This document shows positions 7,865 to 17,066 of a stretch of DNA of 64,000 bases, in pieces. A program made the translations under genes and the position numbers. The stretch is taken from assembly GCA_963704535.1 (NCBI GenBank), contig OY969916.1, positions 2,790,001 to 2,854,000 of the forward strand, given 5' to 3'. Each line of letters starts with the position of its first letter. Position 1 is the first letter of the stretch. This stretch comes from G963704535 sp963704535 (GTDB lineage Bacteria > Chloroflexota > Chloroflexia > Chloroflexales > Roseiflexaceae). The notes beneath the pieces are model-generated. The model saw only the letters and a program-made list of their open reading frames with translations, was not told the DNA's origin and searched no databases.

Positions 7865-10150
7865 ATGTCACTCGCGATGGCTGGAGCCTGGCTGTGGGAA
7901 ACCTTTGGCGGAAAGGTGGTTGAGCGGGCGGGGCAGCACGGCGGCGAAGCTGCTCGCGGCCTGTGGCAGCGGATCGACTGGCAGCGCGCGGCCGAGCAGT
8001 ATCGTGGGGAGATGCAGCGCTTGCATGGCACGATGCGAATCATCGGCATGACCGAGCCGGTCGCGCTGGCCGATGTCTTCACCGATGTCTATATCCTCGA
8101 CAAGCCGAGCGCGTGGCGGCGGCACAACATTGAGGAGTTGATACGCCGGCAGCAACTCGACCAGCAGGAGCGCGACAAGGCCGACGTGCGGCGCGATGCC
8201 GTAGAAGTCGTGCGAGGCAGCGAGCGCCTGTTCATCCTGGGCAAGCCTGGCGCCGGCAAGAGCACGTTGCTCAAGCACCTGGTACTCCAGGCCACCAGGG
8301 GCAACCTCGACGCTATCCCGATCTTCGTGGGGCTCAAGGCGTGGTCCGACAGTGGGCTGGCACTGATGCCCTTCCTGGTCAAACAATTCGCGATCTGCGC
8401 TTTTCCTGATGCGCAACCCTTTATCGAGGCTATCCTGGCCGATGGCCGCGCCCTACTTCTATTTGACGGGCTGGATGAGGTCAATGTAGAGGGCCAGGCC
8501 CGCGAGCGGATCACCCGCGAGGTGCGCGACTTTGCCGACCAGTACGCGCGCAGCCACTCTGTGATGACCTGCCGCACAGCCGCAACCGACTACCAGTTCG
8601 AGCAGTTTAGTTACTGCGAGCTGGCCGACTTTACCGAGCAGCAGGCGCGAACGTTGGCGAGCAACTGGTTCGGGCGTAACGAGGTTAAGCGCGATGCCTT
8701 CCTGGCCGAGTTCGCCAAGCCTGAGCACAAAGGGCTGCGCGACCTGGCGCGCACGCCGTTGCTGCTAGCGCTGCTGTGCATCGCGTTCGACGAGACCATG
8801 CACTTCCCGCCCCGTCGGGTGGAGGTCTACGAGGAGGCGCTCGACGCGCTGCTGAAGAAGTGGGACTCCTCGCGCCAGATCCACCGTGATGAGGCGTACA
8901 AAAAGCTTGCGCTCGGTCGCAAGCGCGAGTTGCTGACCCAGATCGGCTACAAGACCTTTGAACGGGGCGAGCTATTTCTGCGCCAGGACGATCTGGCCCA
9001 GCAAATCGAGGAGTACCTGCGCACGCTGCCCCCCACAAACTCGACCGAAGACATCGACGGCGTGACCGTCCTGCACGCGATTGAGGCCCAGCACGGCCTG
9101 CTGATCGAGCGCTCACTCCGCATCCACTCCTTCTCACACCTGACCTTCCAGGAATACTTCGCCGCGCGTCATATCGCCGCGCATCCGTCGCCCGCCATGT
9201 TCCAAAGTGTTATCGCCCATGCCGACGATGTACGCTGGCGCGAAGTGCTGCTACTGGTGACAAGCATGCTGGATGGCGAGAATGCGCTGGCCTTCTTCGA
9301 TAGCTTTGATGTGTCCCTGCGCAGGATGATCGAGGTCGCCCCCCCCGTACAAGCGCTCATGCGGTGGGTTGCGCGCAAGGCGCAAGGTGCAGCAGAGGGG
9401 GAGCAGCTTGCGGCGCGGATGAGCTACCTGACGCTGGCGCTGGTGGGTACAGTCAGTAGCAGTGGCCTCGCCCGCGACCTTGCCGTGGAACGCGCCCGCG
9501 CCCTCGACTGCGCCCACATCCACGCCCGCACCCACGCCCTCGCCCTCGCCCGCGCCCGCGGCCGCGCCCGCGCCCTCGCTCAGGACCTCGCCAGCGCCCT
9601 CGCCCTCGACGGCGCTCAGGACCTCGCCCGCGCCCGCGCCCGCGCCCTCACCAGCGCCCTCGCCCGCGCCCTCGCTCAGGACCTCGCCCGCGCCCTCGCT
9701 CAGGACCTCGCCCGCGCCCTCGCTCAGGACCTCGATCTATCAACGATGGGTACATCATCTCAGGAGGAAGCTGCGTGGGTAGGCAGGCTGCTCCAGATAA
9801 GCATTATCGCCACATCAAACAGTATTGAGCGCACCAAGCTAGTCCTTGATGAGCTGACCAATGACTGGCACGCAGCTATCGCCGCCGCCCCGGAGGAGCT
9901 GCGTGCGACCCTCGGTACACTGGTCCCACCAGCGGCCGACGCGCCAGATGAAGACTGGCTGCGCGTCGAGCGCGATCTGCGCGTTGCGCTCCAGGCCCAC
10001 CTTGACATCGGCCACGATTGGGCGATGGGAGAGCCGCAGTTTACTCTCCTCAGCAGATACCTGGAGTCCAGCACCTGCCTGCTCGAATGTCTCGACCTTG
10101 CCGCCCTACCCAATCGGGATGCGCTCCGCAATCGGCTGTTGCTGCCTTGA
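7865..10150 (+). CDS. NACHT-family NTPase with Ala/Arg repeat region
   Basis: The 761-residue product starts at MSLAMAGAWLWETFG, behind a strong AGGGAGGT site. A short N-terminal domain precedes a NACHT ATPase with Walker A GKPGAGKST (~126) and Walker B LLLFDGLDEV (~197). The usual downstream helical motifs (RTPLLLALLCIAFDE, FSHLTFQEYFAARHIA) follow. Residues ~530-625 are a low-complexity stretch of RALA, RARA and ALAQDL units, three of them exact 24-base repeats. A distinct C-terminal helical domain ends LPNRDALRNRLLLP. Bacterial NACHT proteins are known antiphage sensors, so defence is likely but unproven. The repeat tract probably varies by slippage. Confidence 0.8.
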   Translation: MSLAMAGAWLWETFGGKVVERAGQHGGEAARGLWQRIDWQRAAEQYRGEMQRLHGTMRIIGMTEPVALADVFTDVYILDKPSAWRRHNIEELIRRQQLDQQERDKADVRRDAVEVVRGSERLFILGKPGAGKSTLLKHLVLQATRGNLDAIPIFVGLKAWSDSGLALMPFLVKQFAICAFPDAQPFIEAILADGRALLLFDGLDEVNVEGQARERITREVRDFADQYARSHSVMTCRTAATDYQFEQFSYCELADFTEQQARTLASNWFGRNEVKRDAFLAEFAKPEHKGLRDLARTPLLLALLCIAFDETMHFPPRRVEVYEEALDALLKKWDSSRQIHRDEAYKKLALGRKRELLTQIGYKTFERGELFLRQDDLAQQIEEYLRTLPPTNSTEDIDGVTVLHAIEAQHGLLIERSLRIHSFSHLTFQEYFAARHIAAHPSPAMFQSVIAHADDVRWREVLLLVTSMLDGENALAFFDSFDVSLRRMIEVAPPVQALMRWVARKAQGAAEGEQLAARMSYLTLALVGTVSSSGLARDLAVERARALDCAHIHARTHALALARARGRARALAQDLASALALDGAQDLARARARALTSALARALAQDLARALAQDLARALAQDLDLSTMGTSSQEEAAWVGRLLQISIIATSNSIERTKLVLDELTNDWHAAIAAAPEELRATLGTLVPPAADAPDEDWLRVERDLRVALQAHLDIGHDWAMGEPQFTLLSRYLESSTCLLECLDLAALPNRDALRNRLLLP
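9665..9736. repeat. Three tandem 24-bp repeats inside the NACHT gene
   Basis: The unit begins CGCGCCCTCGCTCAGG and encodes RALAQDLA. Three near-exact copies are followed by divergence. Related degenerate units extend back to about 9460. In-frame expansion or contraction would change the protein length by eight residues per unit. Confidence 0.8.
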
Positions 10151-10193
10151 GAGACTATGGACCAACAAAGACCAGCACGAGAGTAGCACCGTA

Positions 10194-10259
10194 ATGCCGC
10201 GAGCCAAACGCCTGACTACCGCAGAGGTCGCCGATCGTCTGAGCGTCTCCAAGGAGTAA
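10194..10259 (+). pseudogene. Truncated excisionase/MerR-type HTH peptide
   Basis: MPRAKRLTTAEVADRLSVSK is the first part of a helix-turn-helix excisionase domain, which normally runs on to a second helix. Here a stop follows immediately. It may be a remnant of an excisionase gene next to the split DUF6884-type gene. Confidence 0.4.
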
Positions 10260-10264
10260 ACGCC

Positions 10265-10342
10265 GTGATCGCGAGGAGAACGATCGTCTTTGTAGCCTGT
10301 GTGGGGAAGAAGTGCGTAGCAGCCGCGCCGGCGCGGTCTCTA
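10265..10342 (+). pseudogene. 5' part of a DUF6884-type gene, split by a transposon
   Basis: From a GTG start the reading is VIARRTIVFVACVGKK, then a short alanine-rich stretch and PARSL. This matches the N-terminal signature of DUF6884-like proteins (a hydrophobic strand, then Cys-x-x-Lys-Lys and Ala-Pro-Ala-Arg-x-Leu-Tyr). It stops at the point where the Tn554-like element begins. The remainder of the gene resumes at about 14632. Confidence 0.65.
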
Positions 10343-10452
10343 TAATACTTCGGTGTGGTTCGTTTATCTTTAGCTTGTTGGAAGCTGTACCTTAACAGAG
10401 GCATATAATCGTTGTGAGCATACTCACGACGTAGCCATATTGCTCATTATAC

Positions 10453-10632
10453 GCACCGCCCGCCGCCCTTCCTTGCGTGGTGGCCGCAGCTCGTCCGGGA
10501 GCGGGGGACAGCTACCCAGGATGCCGTAGACGCAGGAGAAGGATTGAACCATATGTTAAGGTCACGAACCCCGCTCCCGTCCTTCGCATGCTACCACGCT
10601 GCGGAAGGGTCGAGATGAACGGCGGGCGGTGC
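10453..10632. repeat. 180-bp imperfect inverted repeat inside the transposon
   Basis: Outer arms of 13 bases match perfectly (GCACCGCCCGCCG at the left and its complement at the right end). Inner segments GCGTGGT and GGGAGCGGGG also pair with the right arm, so nearly the whole element could fold into one long stem. No open frame fits it. It may be a MITE or a structured RNA. Confidence 0.55.
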
Positions 10633-10719
10633 TATCCCTGCCAGCCCCAAAGCTGCTGGTGAGGTCCAGCCTGGCCGTTCCGCAGGAGGTGCTGTGCAGC
10701 AAGTGGTTTTAGATAGACG

Positions 10720-11028
10720 TTAGGCTCCAGCTTTCTCGGCCAATTGCTGCGCTATCACAAGCAGCCGTGCATACGTCAAATCCTCGGTTCGTCCCAGGTA
10801 GGCTTTGTACAGCTTCTTCCGATGGCGGCGGAAGGCATACCAAAAGGCGGCTCTGTTACGCTGTTCTCGACGGGCTGTGAAGGTGCCAGCCGCTGCCTCC
10901 AAGTAGAACGTGGTATGGCTGGCGAGCCACTCAAACCAAGCAGGGCTTGCCACACGCATGGCACCAGAATCAGTATAGAGGAATTGCCCGATGATTTTGG
11001 GTGTCTTTTGGTGTTCTTTTCGCCCCAT
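10720..11028 (-). CDS. Small transposon-borne protein of the 'FTARREQR' type
   Basis: A 102-residue protein that starts MGRKEHQKTPK and contains FYLEAAAGTFTARREQRNR, FWYAFRRHRKKLYKAYLGR and LTYARLLVIAQQLA. The same block forms the N-terminal domain of many LuxR/MalT-like regulators of Chloroflexota and relatives, from memory of that family. Here it stands alone, downstream of tnpC and on the same strand. It may be a DNA-binding accessory or cargo protein. Confidence 0.55.
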   Translation of the reverse strand: MGRKEHQKTPKIIGQFLYTDSGAMRVASPAWFEWLASHTTFYLEAAAGTFTARREQRNRAAFWYAFRRHRKKLYKAYLGRTEDLTYARLLVIAQQLAEKAGA

Positions 11029-11154
11029 ATCCCTCTCACAAGTTACCCAATCACAATCTTAGGCAGTGGCATCGGGTCAAGGTCATATAGAGGGATTGAG
11101 ATCATATAGCAGAGATTCTGGTTGACATCTAACAGGAGTATAGCCTTACAGGCT

Positions 11155-11532
11155 TCAAGTACCTTTGTAGAGCAGACCATAGGCAACTTCGACTTGCTGC
11201 CGCAACTCACGATTCTCTGCTTCCAGTTTCTTCACACGCTGGCGTAACGTAGCAATGATGGCATCTTTTGAGGCATCTGAGGCGCGTGTGGTCGGCAACG
11301 GTGCTGGTCGTGGTGATGCTTGCTGACGCAATCGTATGATGCGCTCCTTAATGTCAGGCTGTTGGTAGAGCCAGGCAGTAGATACCTCAGCAACCTCCGC
11401 AACTGTTTTGAAGTTGATGGGCCGACCATCCCGGATGAGCTGCTGGATGCCCCGTTCTGTTCGTTGCTTGGCCGCCTCATGCCGTTGCTGGGCACTGGCC
11501 TTCAGCCCCTCGATATTACGTTGATGGGTCAT
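11155..11532 (-). CDS. tnpC: Tn554-type TnpC-like protein (DUF6262)
   Basis: The 125-residue product starts MTHQRNIEGLKASAQQRH, in overlap with the end of tnpB. It contains NFKTVAEVAEVSTAWLYQ, a helix-turn-helix-like block, and a C-terminal coiled coil (LRQRVKKLEAENRELRQQV). This layout is that of the small third protein of Tn554-like transposons, which influences the efficiency and orientation of transposition. The first ATG six codons upstream is less likely. Confidence 0.8.
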   Translation of the reverse strand: MTHQRNIEGLKASAQQRHEAAKQRTERGIQQLIRDGRPINFKTVAEVAEVSTAWLYQQPDIKERIIRLRQQASPRPAPLPTTRASDASKDAIIATLRQRVKKLEAENRELRQQVEVAYGLLYKGT

Positions 11533-13372
11533 TCGATGACTCCAAAACAAGAATGATACGTTCCAGATTCCGTTCGACCCGTTCGTTCATCTCGATCTGG
11601 CGTGTCCAGTTGCTCTCGCGTGCCTTCGCCAGTATCCGGCGCGTCTCCTCTAGTTGGATGCGGTGCTGGTCGAGGAAGCGCACGTCCGTCCGAAAGTGGG
11701 TACAGGTCAGGCAGGCATTTGCATGCGGGCATGCACCAGCGGCGATGGGCAGGAAACAGGTGCCGTTCGGGAGCGCCTGACCAAGAATGTTACGCTTAAA
11801 CCACTCCAAGTCGACCGTCGCTGAGGTTAGCTCAGTACGCTTGCCCTCGGCGTTGATCAGCGTCCGAGCATACTTCTCGAACTCCCGCCGCATCGTCTCG
11901 TCGTGCAGATGGGCATAGCGGTTGGTCATCTCCGGCAACTCGTGGCCCAGGTAGCGCTGGACGATGTGGTGTGGAACTCCGCTATTGATCATTCGCGTGC
12001 CGACTGTATGGCGGAATTGATGGCTCTGGAAGCGAAAAATCCTTTCATTCGCATCACAGATCTGCTTTTCATAAGCCAGTTTGTTCAACGCATAGCTGAA
12101 GTACTTCTGGCGCATTGGCTGGCTCTTGTTTGCACGGGAAACACCAGGAAACAGGTATTTGCAGTCGGGGCTCTGTTCCTCGCGCGCCACGCGCTGCTGT
12201 TCTTGGATGACAGCAACGATCTCGTTAGAGAGAGGGATGCGATGTTCCTTCTTCATCTTCCGCTGCCAATAGCGCAGCCACCAATCGCCGTCTTGGTCGC
12301 GCTCCAGGCACTCAAAAGACATCTCACAGAGTTCGCTGATCCGCAGCCCACACTCCTGGAGAACGAGAACCATCCGCATCACGACGGGCGGCAGCGCGTC
12401 GAGATGGGCGTTCAGTTGGTCGAGCACCTCTTGGGGGATAAAGCGCGGCTTGGGCTTCTCTGGGCGCGGCATGTCTTCGGTGTAGACCAGAGGGCGCTCA
12501 GAGAAATCTGCCCATCCTTCCCTGACACAGAGTTCCATAAATTGCTTGATGTTCAGAATATATTCTTTCCGCGTTGCAGCCGTATAGCCGCGAGACTGCA
12601 AATAGCCAATGTACGCCAGCATGAGCGGGCGATCTATCGTTGAAGGACAAATCTCGTAATCGAGGGTCTGTAAAAAAGCAGAGAATATGCGGAGGGCTAA
12701 CAGTTTATTATCGCAATATGAAGCGGAATACAGTATCAGATTGTATCGGCTGTATTGCTTGGCAAGTTGGCGTAGCCACGCTTGACTGATAGGCGTGAAT
12801 GAAAGATGGTATTTGGAGCGTGAAAGATGGACAGCAACTCCTAGCTTCCGCAAATCCCATAGGTCTTTTTCATATTCTGGCCGGTCGTCATACACCTCCA
12901 TCAGGGTTTCATAGATTCTACGAAGCACCTGCCGGCGATTGTCCGTGCGGAATGTGCGGATCTCCTGTGTATGAAGCAAGCGCCGACCTGTGTATTGGAA
13001 GAAGATTCCGTTTTCAGCCATATACGAGCGCAACGACAGCTCCCAATACTCCAAACTCCGGTCGAGAAATGAGCTGATAGCGGGGCGGGTATCGTTCAAC
13101 CAGGCAATAAGGAGGTGAAGCTGTGCCTGGTAGATCGTAAGGAAGGGATTCCAGGTGCCTTTCTGAAACTGCTGCCAACATACATACTTCATCTCTGTGT
13201 TCAGAGACGGCGAGAAGCTCTCGAACCGGAGCCGGACGATTCGCCGATCAGGAGCATCTGCAAACAACGGGCACTGCGACATGTCCCAGACATCCTCGGC
13301 CCAGAAGCCGACGAGTTGAGCCTTCAGTGTTGCATACTTCTCCTCAGAGCACTTGGCCGCAGGGATGTGCAT
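11516..13372 (-). CDS. tnpB: Tn554-type tyrosine recombinase TnpB
   Basis: A 618-residue site-specific integrase. The C-terminal catalytic domain shows ECGLRISELCEM (Arg), HQFRHTVGTRMI (His-x-x-Arg-His), YLGHELPEMTNRY (Gly-His and the tyrosine nucleophile). A cysteine-rich tail (ACPHANACLTCTHF) is typical of TnpB. The N-terminal half is the SAM-like core-binding region. It lies between tnpA and tnpC; the start is four bases after the stop of tnpA. Together with TnpA it should catalyse transposition. Confidence 0.88.
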   Translation of the reverse strand: MHIPAAKCSEEKYATLKAQLVGFWAEDVWDMSQCPLFADAPDRRIVRLRFESFSPSLNTEMKYVCWQQFQKGTWNPFLTIYQAQLHLLIAWLNDTRPAISSFLDRSLEYWELSLRSYMAENGIFFQYTGRRLLHTQEIRTFRTDNRRQVLRRIYETLMEVYDDRPEYEKDLWDLRKLGVAVHLSRSKYHLSFTPISQAWLRQLAKQYSRYNLILYSASYCDNKLLALRIFSAFLQTLDYEICPSTIDRPLMLAYIGYLQSRGYTAATRKEYILNIKQFMELCVREGWADFSERPLVYTEDMPRPEKPKPRFIPQEVLDQLNAHLDALPPVVMRMVLVLQECGLRISELCEMSFECLERDQDGDWWLRYWQRKMKKEHRIPLSNEIVAVIQEQQRVAREEQSPDCKYLFPGVSRANKSQPMRQKYFSYALNKLAYEKQICDANERIFRFQSHQFRHTVGTRMINSGVPHHIVQRYLGHELPEMTNRYAHLHDETMRREFEKYARTLINAEGKRTELTSATVDLEWFKRNILGQALPNGTCFLPIAAGACPHANACLTCTHFRTDVRFLDQHRIQLEETRRILAKARESNWTRQIEMNERVERNLERIILVLESSNDPST

Positions 13373-13375
13373 GGG

Positions 13376-14461
13376 CTACGGCTCCTTCGCTGTCTCACAA
13401 TAAGCTTGGTACGCGGCCTTCAAATCGTCGTCGGTCAGATGGGCATAGGTGTTGATGGTTGTCTGGATATGAGCATGCCCCAAGCGCTTCTGAACGAATA
13501 CAGCATCCATCCCGCTACGGAGTAGCTTGGTGGCGTGTGTGTGGCGCAACATGTGCGGCCGGGCGTACATACCCGTTTTTCTGCTCAAGCGAGAGAACAG
13601 ATCGAGCGCCGCCCCGTAGGTCATCGGCTGCCCAATAGCACCCTCCCAGAGGTTGACGAACACATAATCGCTATCCGTTTCACCGAACTCATGCACGAGG
13701 TAATCGGCGTATAAGGCCATCAATTCCTCAGTGACGTGGATAGTGTAGGGTTCTCTTGTTTTAGCTCGCACCCCGTTTGCGTTGTCGCTCCGTGGAACAA
13801 CGCGAATGAGATTGTCCCACGATTGAACATCTTCGTGTCTCAACCCTAATGCCTGACCAATACGCATCCCAGTTTCGTAGAGCAGTGTCACTAAAAAGGC
13901 GTCACGTTTGCGGTGGCACGCCTGGATAAGTTGCTGTACTTGATCATCAGAGAGGGTTTGCGGGATATGCTTGGTTGCTTTGAGCCTGATCAGGCGCGTT
14001 TGTACGGGTTTCTTCTTGTTGATATGATACAGAAAATCCTTATATCGTCGTGTAGTAAAGGCTTGGGAGCGGTAGAGCGGAATATCGCCGACGGTTTCAG
14101 CGCGCTGGTGATAGTCGTAAAAGGAAATCACCGCATCAAGGATTGCGTTAATGGTTGATTCAGTGCGGACAGCCTCCTGCTCGTCGAAGGAAACAACCCC
14201 AGGTCGAGGCGCACGAAGCCAGGGGATGAAATCAGCCAAGGCACGGAAACCGACTTCTGTCCATTCTAGATGAGCGTCGCGGAGGTATTCCCAGAACAGT
14301 TTGAGGTGAAAAGCGTAGACGCGAATAGTGTTAGGCGAGCGCTCGATGCTCTCCAGATAGGTCAGGAAGCTGTGTATAGGCTGGATCGGGAGGAAAGCAT
14401 CATCGAGAACCATCCATGCCGTTCGCTGGTTGGTGGGGAGCCGTACACGCTGGACTTTCAT
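13376..14461 (-). CDS. tnpA: Tn554-type tyrosine recombinase TnpA
   Basis: A 361-residue integrase. The catalytic residues sit in YETGMRIGQALGLR (Arg), RPHMLRHTHATKLL (His-x-x-Arg-His) and RLGHAHIQTTINTYAHL (Gly-His, then Tyr). The N-terminal helical core-binding domain has SIERSPNTIRVYAFHL. It is the first gene of the transposon operon, with about 170 bases to the right end of the element. The base composition is lower in GC than the flanking genes, in keeping with a separate origin. Confidence 0.9.
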   Translation of the reverse strand: MKVQRVRLPTNQRTAWMVLDDAFLPIQPIHSFLTYLESIERSPNTIRVYAFHLKLFWEYLRDAHLEWTEVGFRALADFIPWLRAPRPGVVSFDEQEAVRTESTINAILDAVISFYDYHQRAETVGDIPLYRSQAFTTRRYKDFLYHINKKKPVQTRLIRLKATKHIPQTLSDDQVQQLIQACHRKRDAFLVTLLYETGMRIGQALGLRHEDVQSWDNLIRVVPRSDNANGVRAKTREPYTIHVTEELMALYADYLVHEFGETDSDYVFVNLWEGAIGQPMTYGAALDLFSRLSRKTGMYARPHMLRHTHATKLLRSGMDAVFVQKRLGHAHIQTTINTYAHLTDDDLKAAYQAYCETAKEP

Positions 14462-14631
14462 AGCCTATCGTGCGCCTCCGATGTTCCGTTTGTTGTTCCG
14501 AGGAGCAGGATTGTTGTCGATATATGATGATATAACGACAATACCGATACTTTTGCATCTTAGAAGGGCTGTGGTTTATGGTTGTAGCACGAATAGAACT
14601 TGTGTTCAAGTCAACGTAGTATACGTCGTAA

Positions 14632-15176
14632 GTGGTCTATCAACACGCCTTGGTTAAGTTCATCAAGGCCCGCCGCTTCGCTGAACACGAGGCCGACGCC
14701 TACTCCATCCTGAGTGCCCGGCACGGCCTGGTCGCTCCTGATCAGGCGCTCGAACCCTACGAGCAGACCTTGAACACCATGCCGCGCCACGAGCGCCAGC
14801 GCTGGGCCGCGCCGGTCTGGCGGGCGATCGTTGGGGTCGCCGACGTGGGGCGACGGACAGGTCTTCTTAGCCGGCCAGCGCTACCGTGAGCTTGTGGTGC
14901 CGGTCCTGGCCGGTTTGGGATACACGGTCGAGGTGCCAGTGCTGGGCCTGGGGATCGGCCGGCAGCTCGCATGGCTGGACCAGCAATCGAGAGGTGTACT
15001 GTTTCCCGTGTTCAGCACCTCGCGGTTTACCTACCTCGTGTCCTATGTGCGTAACGTTTTCGGTCGCTGGGAGCGGATGCGCGTGAGGGGTATAAGGCAC
15101 GATGATGGTAAACCGCGAGGTGCTGAACACGGGAAACAGTACAAGAGGGGGGGAACGCGGGCACCCCCAGCAGTAG
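14632..15176 (+). pseudogene. 3' part of a DUF6884-type gene
   Basis: The reading YQHALVKFIKARRFAE, SILSARHGLVAPDQ and LNTMPRHERQRW matches the DUF6884 core. It then shifts frame near 14831-14850 into VFLAGQRYRELVVPVL and LGLGIGRQLAWLDQQ. The C-terminal end is interrupted by a 149-bp MITE; without it the frame would close at a TAG at 15174. The gene is thus broken three times: transposon, frameshift and MITE. The function of DUF6884 proteins is unknown, though they are often found in phage and defence-rich loci. Confidence 0.7.
14995..15143. mobile_element. 149-bp MITE with 36-bp terminal inverted repeats
   Basis: The arms at 14995-15030 and 15108-15143 are perfect inverted repeats beginning TGTACTGTTTCCCGTG. 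The element is flanked by AGAGG on both sides, a good 5-bp target duplication. It has no coding capacity. It lies within the 3' end of the DUF6884-type gene. Confidence 0.85.
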
Positions 15177-15264
15177 GATCGGGCAGATGGCCCGAATTGA
15201 AGCAATGGAGCAGAATGTACCGTTAAACGCTGCCGTGTGAACCAATTTCCCAGGCAACTCCAAA

Positions 15265-15294
15265 TTTGTACGCAAACGCGCGTTTGCGTACAAA
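15265..15294. repeat. Recurrent palindrome, copy 1
   Basis: A 30-bp perfect palindrome centred on GCAAACGCGCGTTTGC with outer TTTGTAC/GTACAAA. It lies in the gap between the broken DUF6884-type gene and the first 236-bp MITE. Confidence 0.85.
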
Positions 15295-15353
15295 CCCATT
15301 CCCCATTTTGATTCGGCCACTCAAGCAGCAGTACGGCACAAATATACTTGGGC

Positions 15354-15589
15354 CATGGCAACAACTCGCGACAAAGTGGCCCATTTCACATAACTCGATC
15401 CGATGTGGTGGGAAGCACTAGCCAAAACGTCTCTTCTGTGAGGTGATTTGGACCCCCGCCGGAATTTCTCCCTGTTGCCACCAAGGAGCGGGAGAAAATC
15501 ACGGCACGAAAGGTACAACGCCCCGATCTTGCCCACCGTTTTCCTGTCATTATGGCAAATGGCCCACTTTGTCGCGATTCGTTGTCATG
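15354..15589. mobile_element. 236-bp MITE-like element, copy A
   Basis: The ends are imperfect inverted repeats of about 33 bases (left CATGGCAACAACTCGCGACA; the right end has the complement of CATGACAACGAATCGCGACA). It contains no gene. The second copy at 17780-18015 differs at only about four positions and lies in the same orientation. A further nine bases (TACTTGGGC) are shared to the left of both copies. Confidence 0.8.
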
Positions 15590-15607
15590 GACCAACTAGG
15601 TACGGTT

Positions 15608-17066
15608 TCAACCATTCTGCATGTCGCCGGGTGAAATCCCGCCACCATTCGCCGCAATACTCGTGAATACACCGGGAGTCGTCTCCTCCGGCGTCAGCAC
15701 CCTGATGCCCGTTGGTGTCAGCACGAGTTCGCGCAGAGTGGGGTCGTAGGGACTGAAGCGTGTTTTCAGCACAGCGAGCATGTAGTGCAGCGTACCCAGC
15801 GCCAGCGTGTACTGCACCACCAGGAGGTTGTCGGTGATCGGCTGGATGGGGCCGTACCTTATATCAATGCGAAAGCCAGCAAACGGTTCAATCTCCAACG
15901 TGTAGAGCGTGGTTGCCCCATGACTTGCGAGGTGTTTGGTCAGGGCGGTTAGGTGCGCACGGGCACGCGCCCCAAGCTCCTGTACTAAGATGCCGACCCC
16001 ATCAACCACCACACGTTGCCCGGTCGTGGTAAGCATAGCAAGCACCTCTGCGCTCATGATGTCGGGGATAAAACCGGACGGCGCGATGTACAGCACGATA
16101 ACAGCTCCTGCGGCGCGGGCGGCGGCGAGGTCTAGCCCAAACGCCTGTGCCTTTCGTTGCAACTGCTCCACATCCTCGCTAAAGCTGACGAAGATCGTTG
16201 GCTTGGCAGGCGCACAGCCTGCCAAGGCCCAATGCAATGCCAGCGTCGTTTTGCCCGTACCGGGCGCGCCAGCAAGCACCGTTGATGTTCCTGTGGTCAG
16301 ACCGCCATCAATAAGCGCGTCCAGCTCCGGCAACCCAAAGCCCGCATGTCCTTCTGTGCGCGCCTGGGTGGGCTGGGGTGACAATAACTCAAGGCGAGGA
16401 AAGATCGCGAACCCTTGCGCACTGATTGCATACGCATGCAGGCCGTTCAGGTGGTTCCTCCCCCGATGCTTGATCACCTCAATGCGTCGCATGTGAGTCC
16501 AGCCTTCAACGCCGTATTCCAGGCCCAGCACGATGTCAGTAACGGTCAACTCGGCGGCAATCTGCGGGTCACGACCATTTCCTTCCAAAGTCACAAGACA
16601 GGTCACATTGAGATAGGAGCTTACGTTCGCGAGCGTACTCAAAAAGCGACGCACCGCGTTCGTATCACCAAGCAAACCCGAAGCGCCCTGAAAGCCATCC
16701 ACCAATAGCCATTGCACATTGAGACGTTTGATAGTCGCCATTACTGCGGACTCGACGTTCTCATGGTCGGTGCCCATCAACGCGCTGAATGGCAGCAGTG
16801 TAATCTGGTCGCCGACAAGCGACGCATCAAAGAAATCGAAGTCATGGAGATGGTCAAGCAGTTTGCTGAGCCCCCTCCGAAGCATTCGTCATGATCAGCC
16901 CCCGTGCCCCTCGGCGCGCCGCCTGAAAGAGTAATTGGGTCGCCAAGACCGTCTTCCCGGCACCGGGAGAACCCACCAGCAGCACGACCGCCTTGGCGGT
17001 AAGCTCGCCGCCCAGGATTGTATCGAGACCAGGCACGAGCGTTGGTACGACCTCACTTTTAGTCAT
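15608..17066 (-). pseudogene. KaiC-like two-domain ATPase, frameshifted
   Basis: The N-terminus MTKSEVVPTLVPGLDTILGG with Walker A GSPGAGKT runs to MTNASEG near 16877. It then needs a one-base shift at a run of five Gs (GAGGGGGCTC) to continue LSKLLDHLHDFDFFDA. The second KaiC domain has GAPGTGKTTLALHWALAG and the SFSED glutamate motif. The length is about 485 residues when joined. KaiC-like RecA-fold ATPases outside cyanobacteria are signalling proteins, often linked to two-component systems, which fits the response regulator just upstream (8-base overlap). The single extra G may be a sequencing error in a homopolymer. Confidence 0.75.

Larger units (their letters stand above)
10340..14635. 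mobile_element. Tn554-like transposon
   Basis: An approximately 4.3-kb insertion carries the Tn554-type trio: tyrosine recombinases TnpA and TnpB and the small TnpC, plus one further small gene and a large imperfect hairpin near its left end. It separates the N-terminal coding part of a DUF6884-type protein from its C-terminal part. Short TCTAT sequences occur at both junctions (about 10336 and 14635), so one copy may be the crossover core. Exact ends cannot be fixed by eye. Tn554 family elements lack terminal inverted repeats, and none were seen. Confidence 0.7.

Noticed and set aside
9460..9740. CRISPR-like tandem repeats
   Set aside because: The repeats have no unique spacers and lie in a coding frame.
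9462..9782. Pro/Ser-rich frame inside the NACHT gene
   Set aside because: It is the +1 reading of the Ala/Arg repeat tract with no ribosome binding site; the NACHT frame is the real one.
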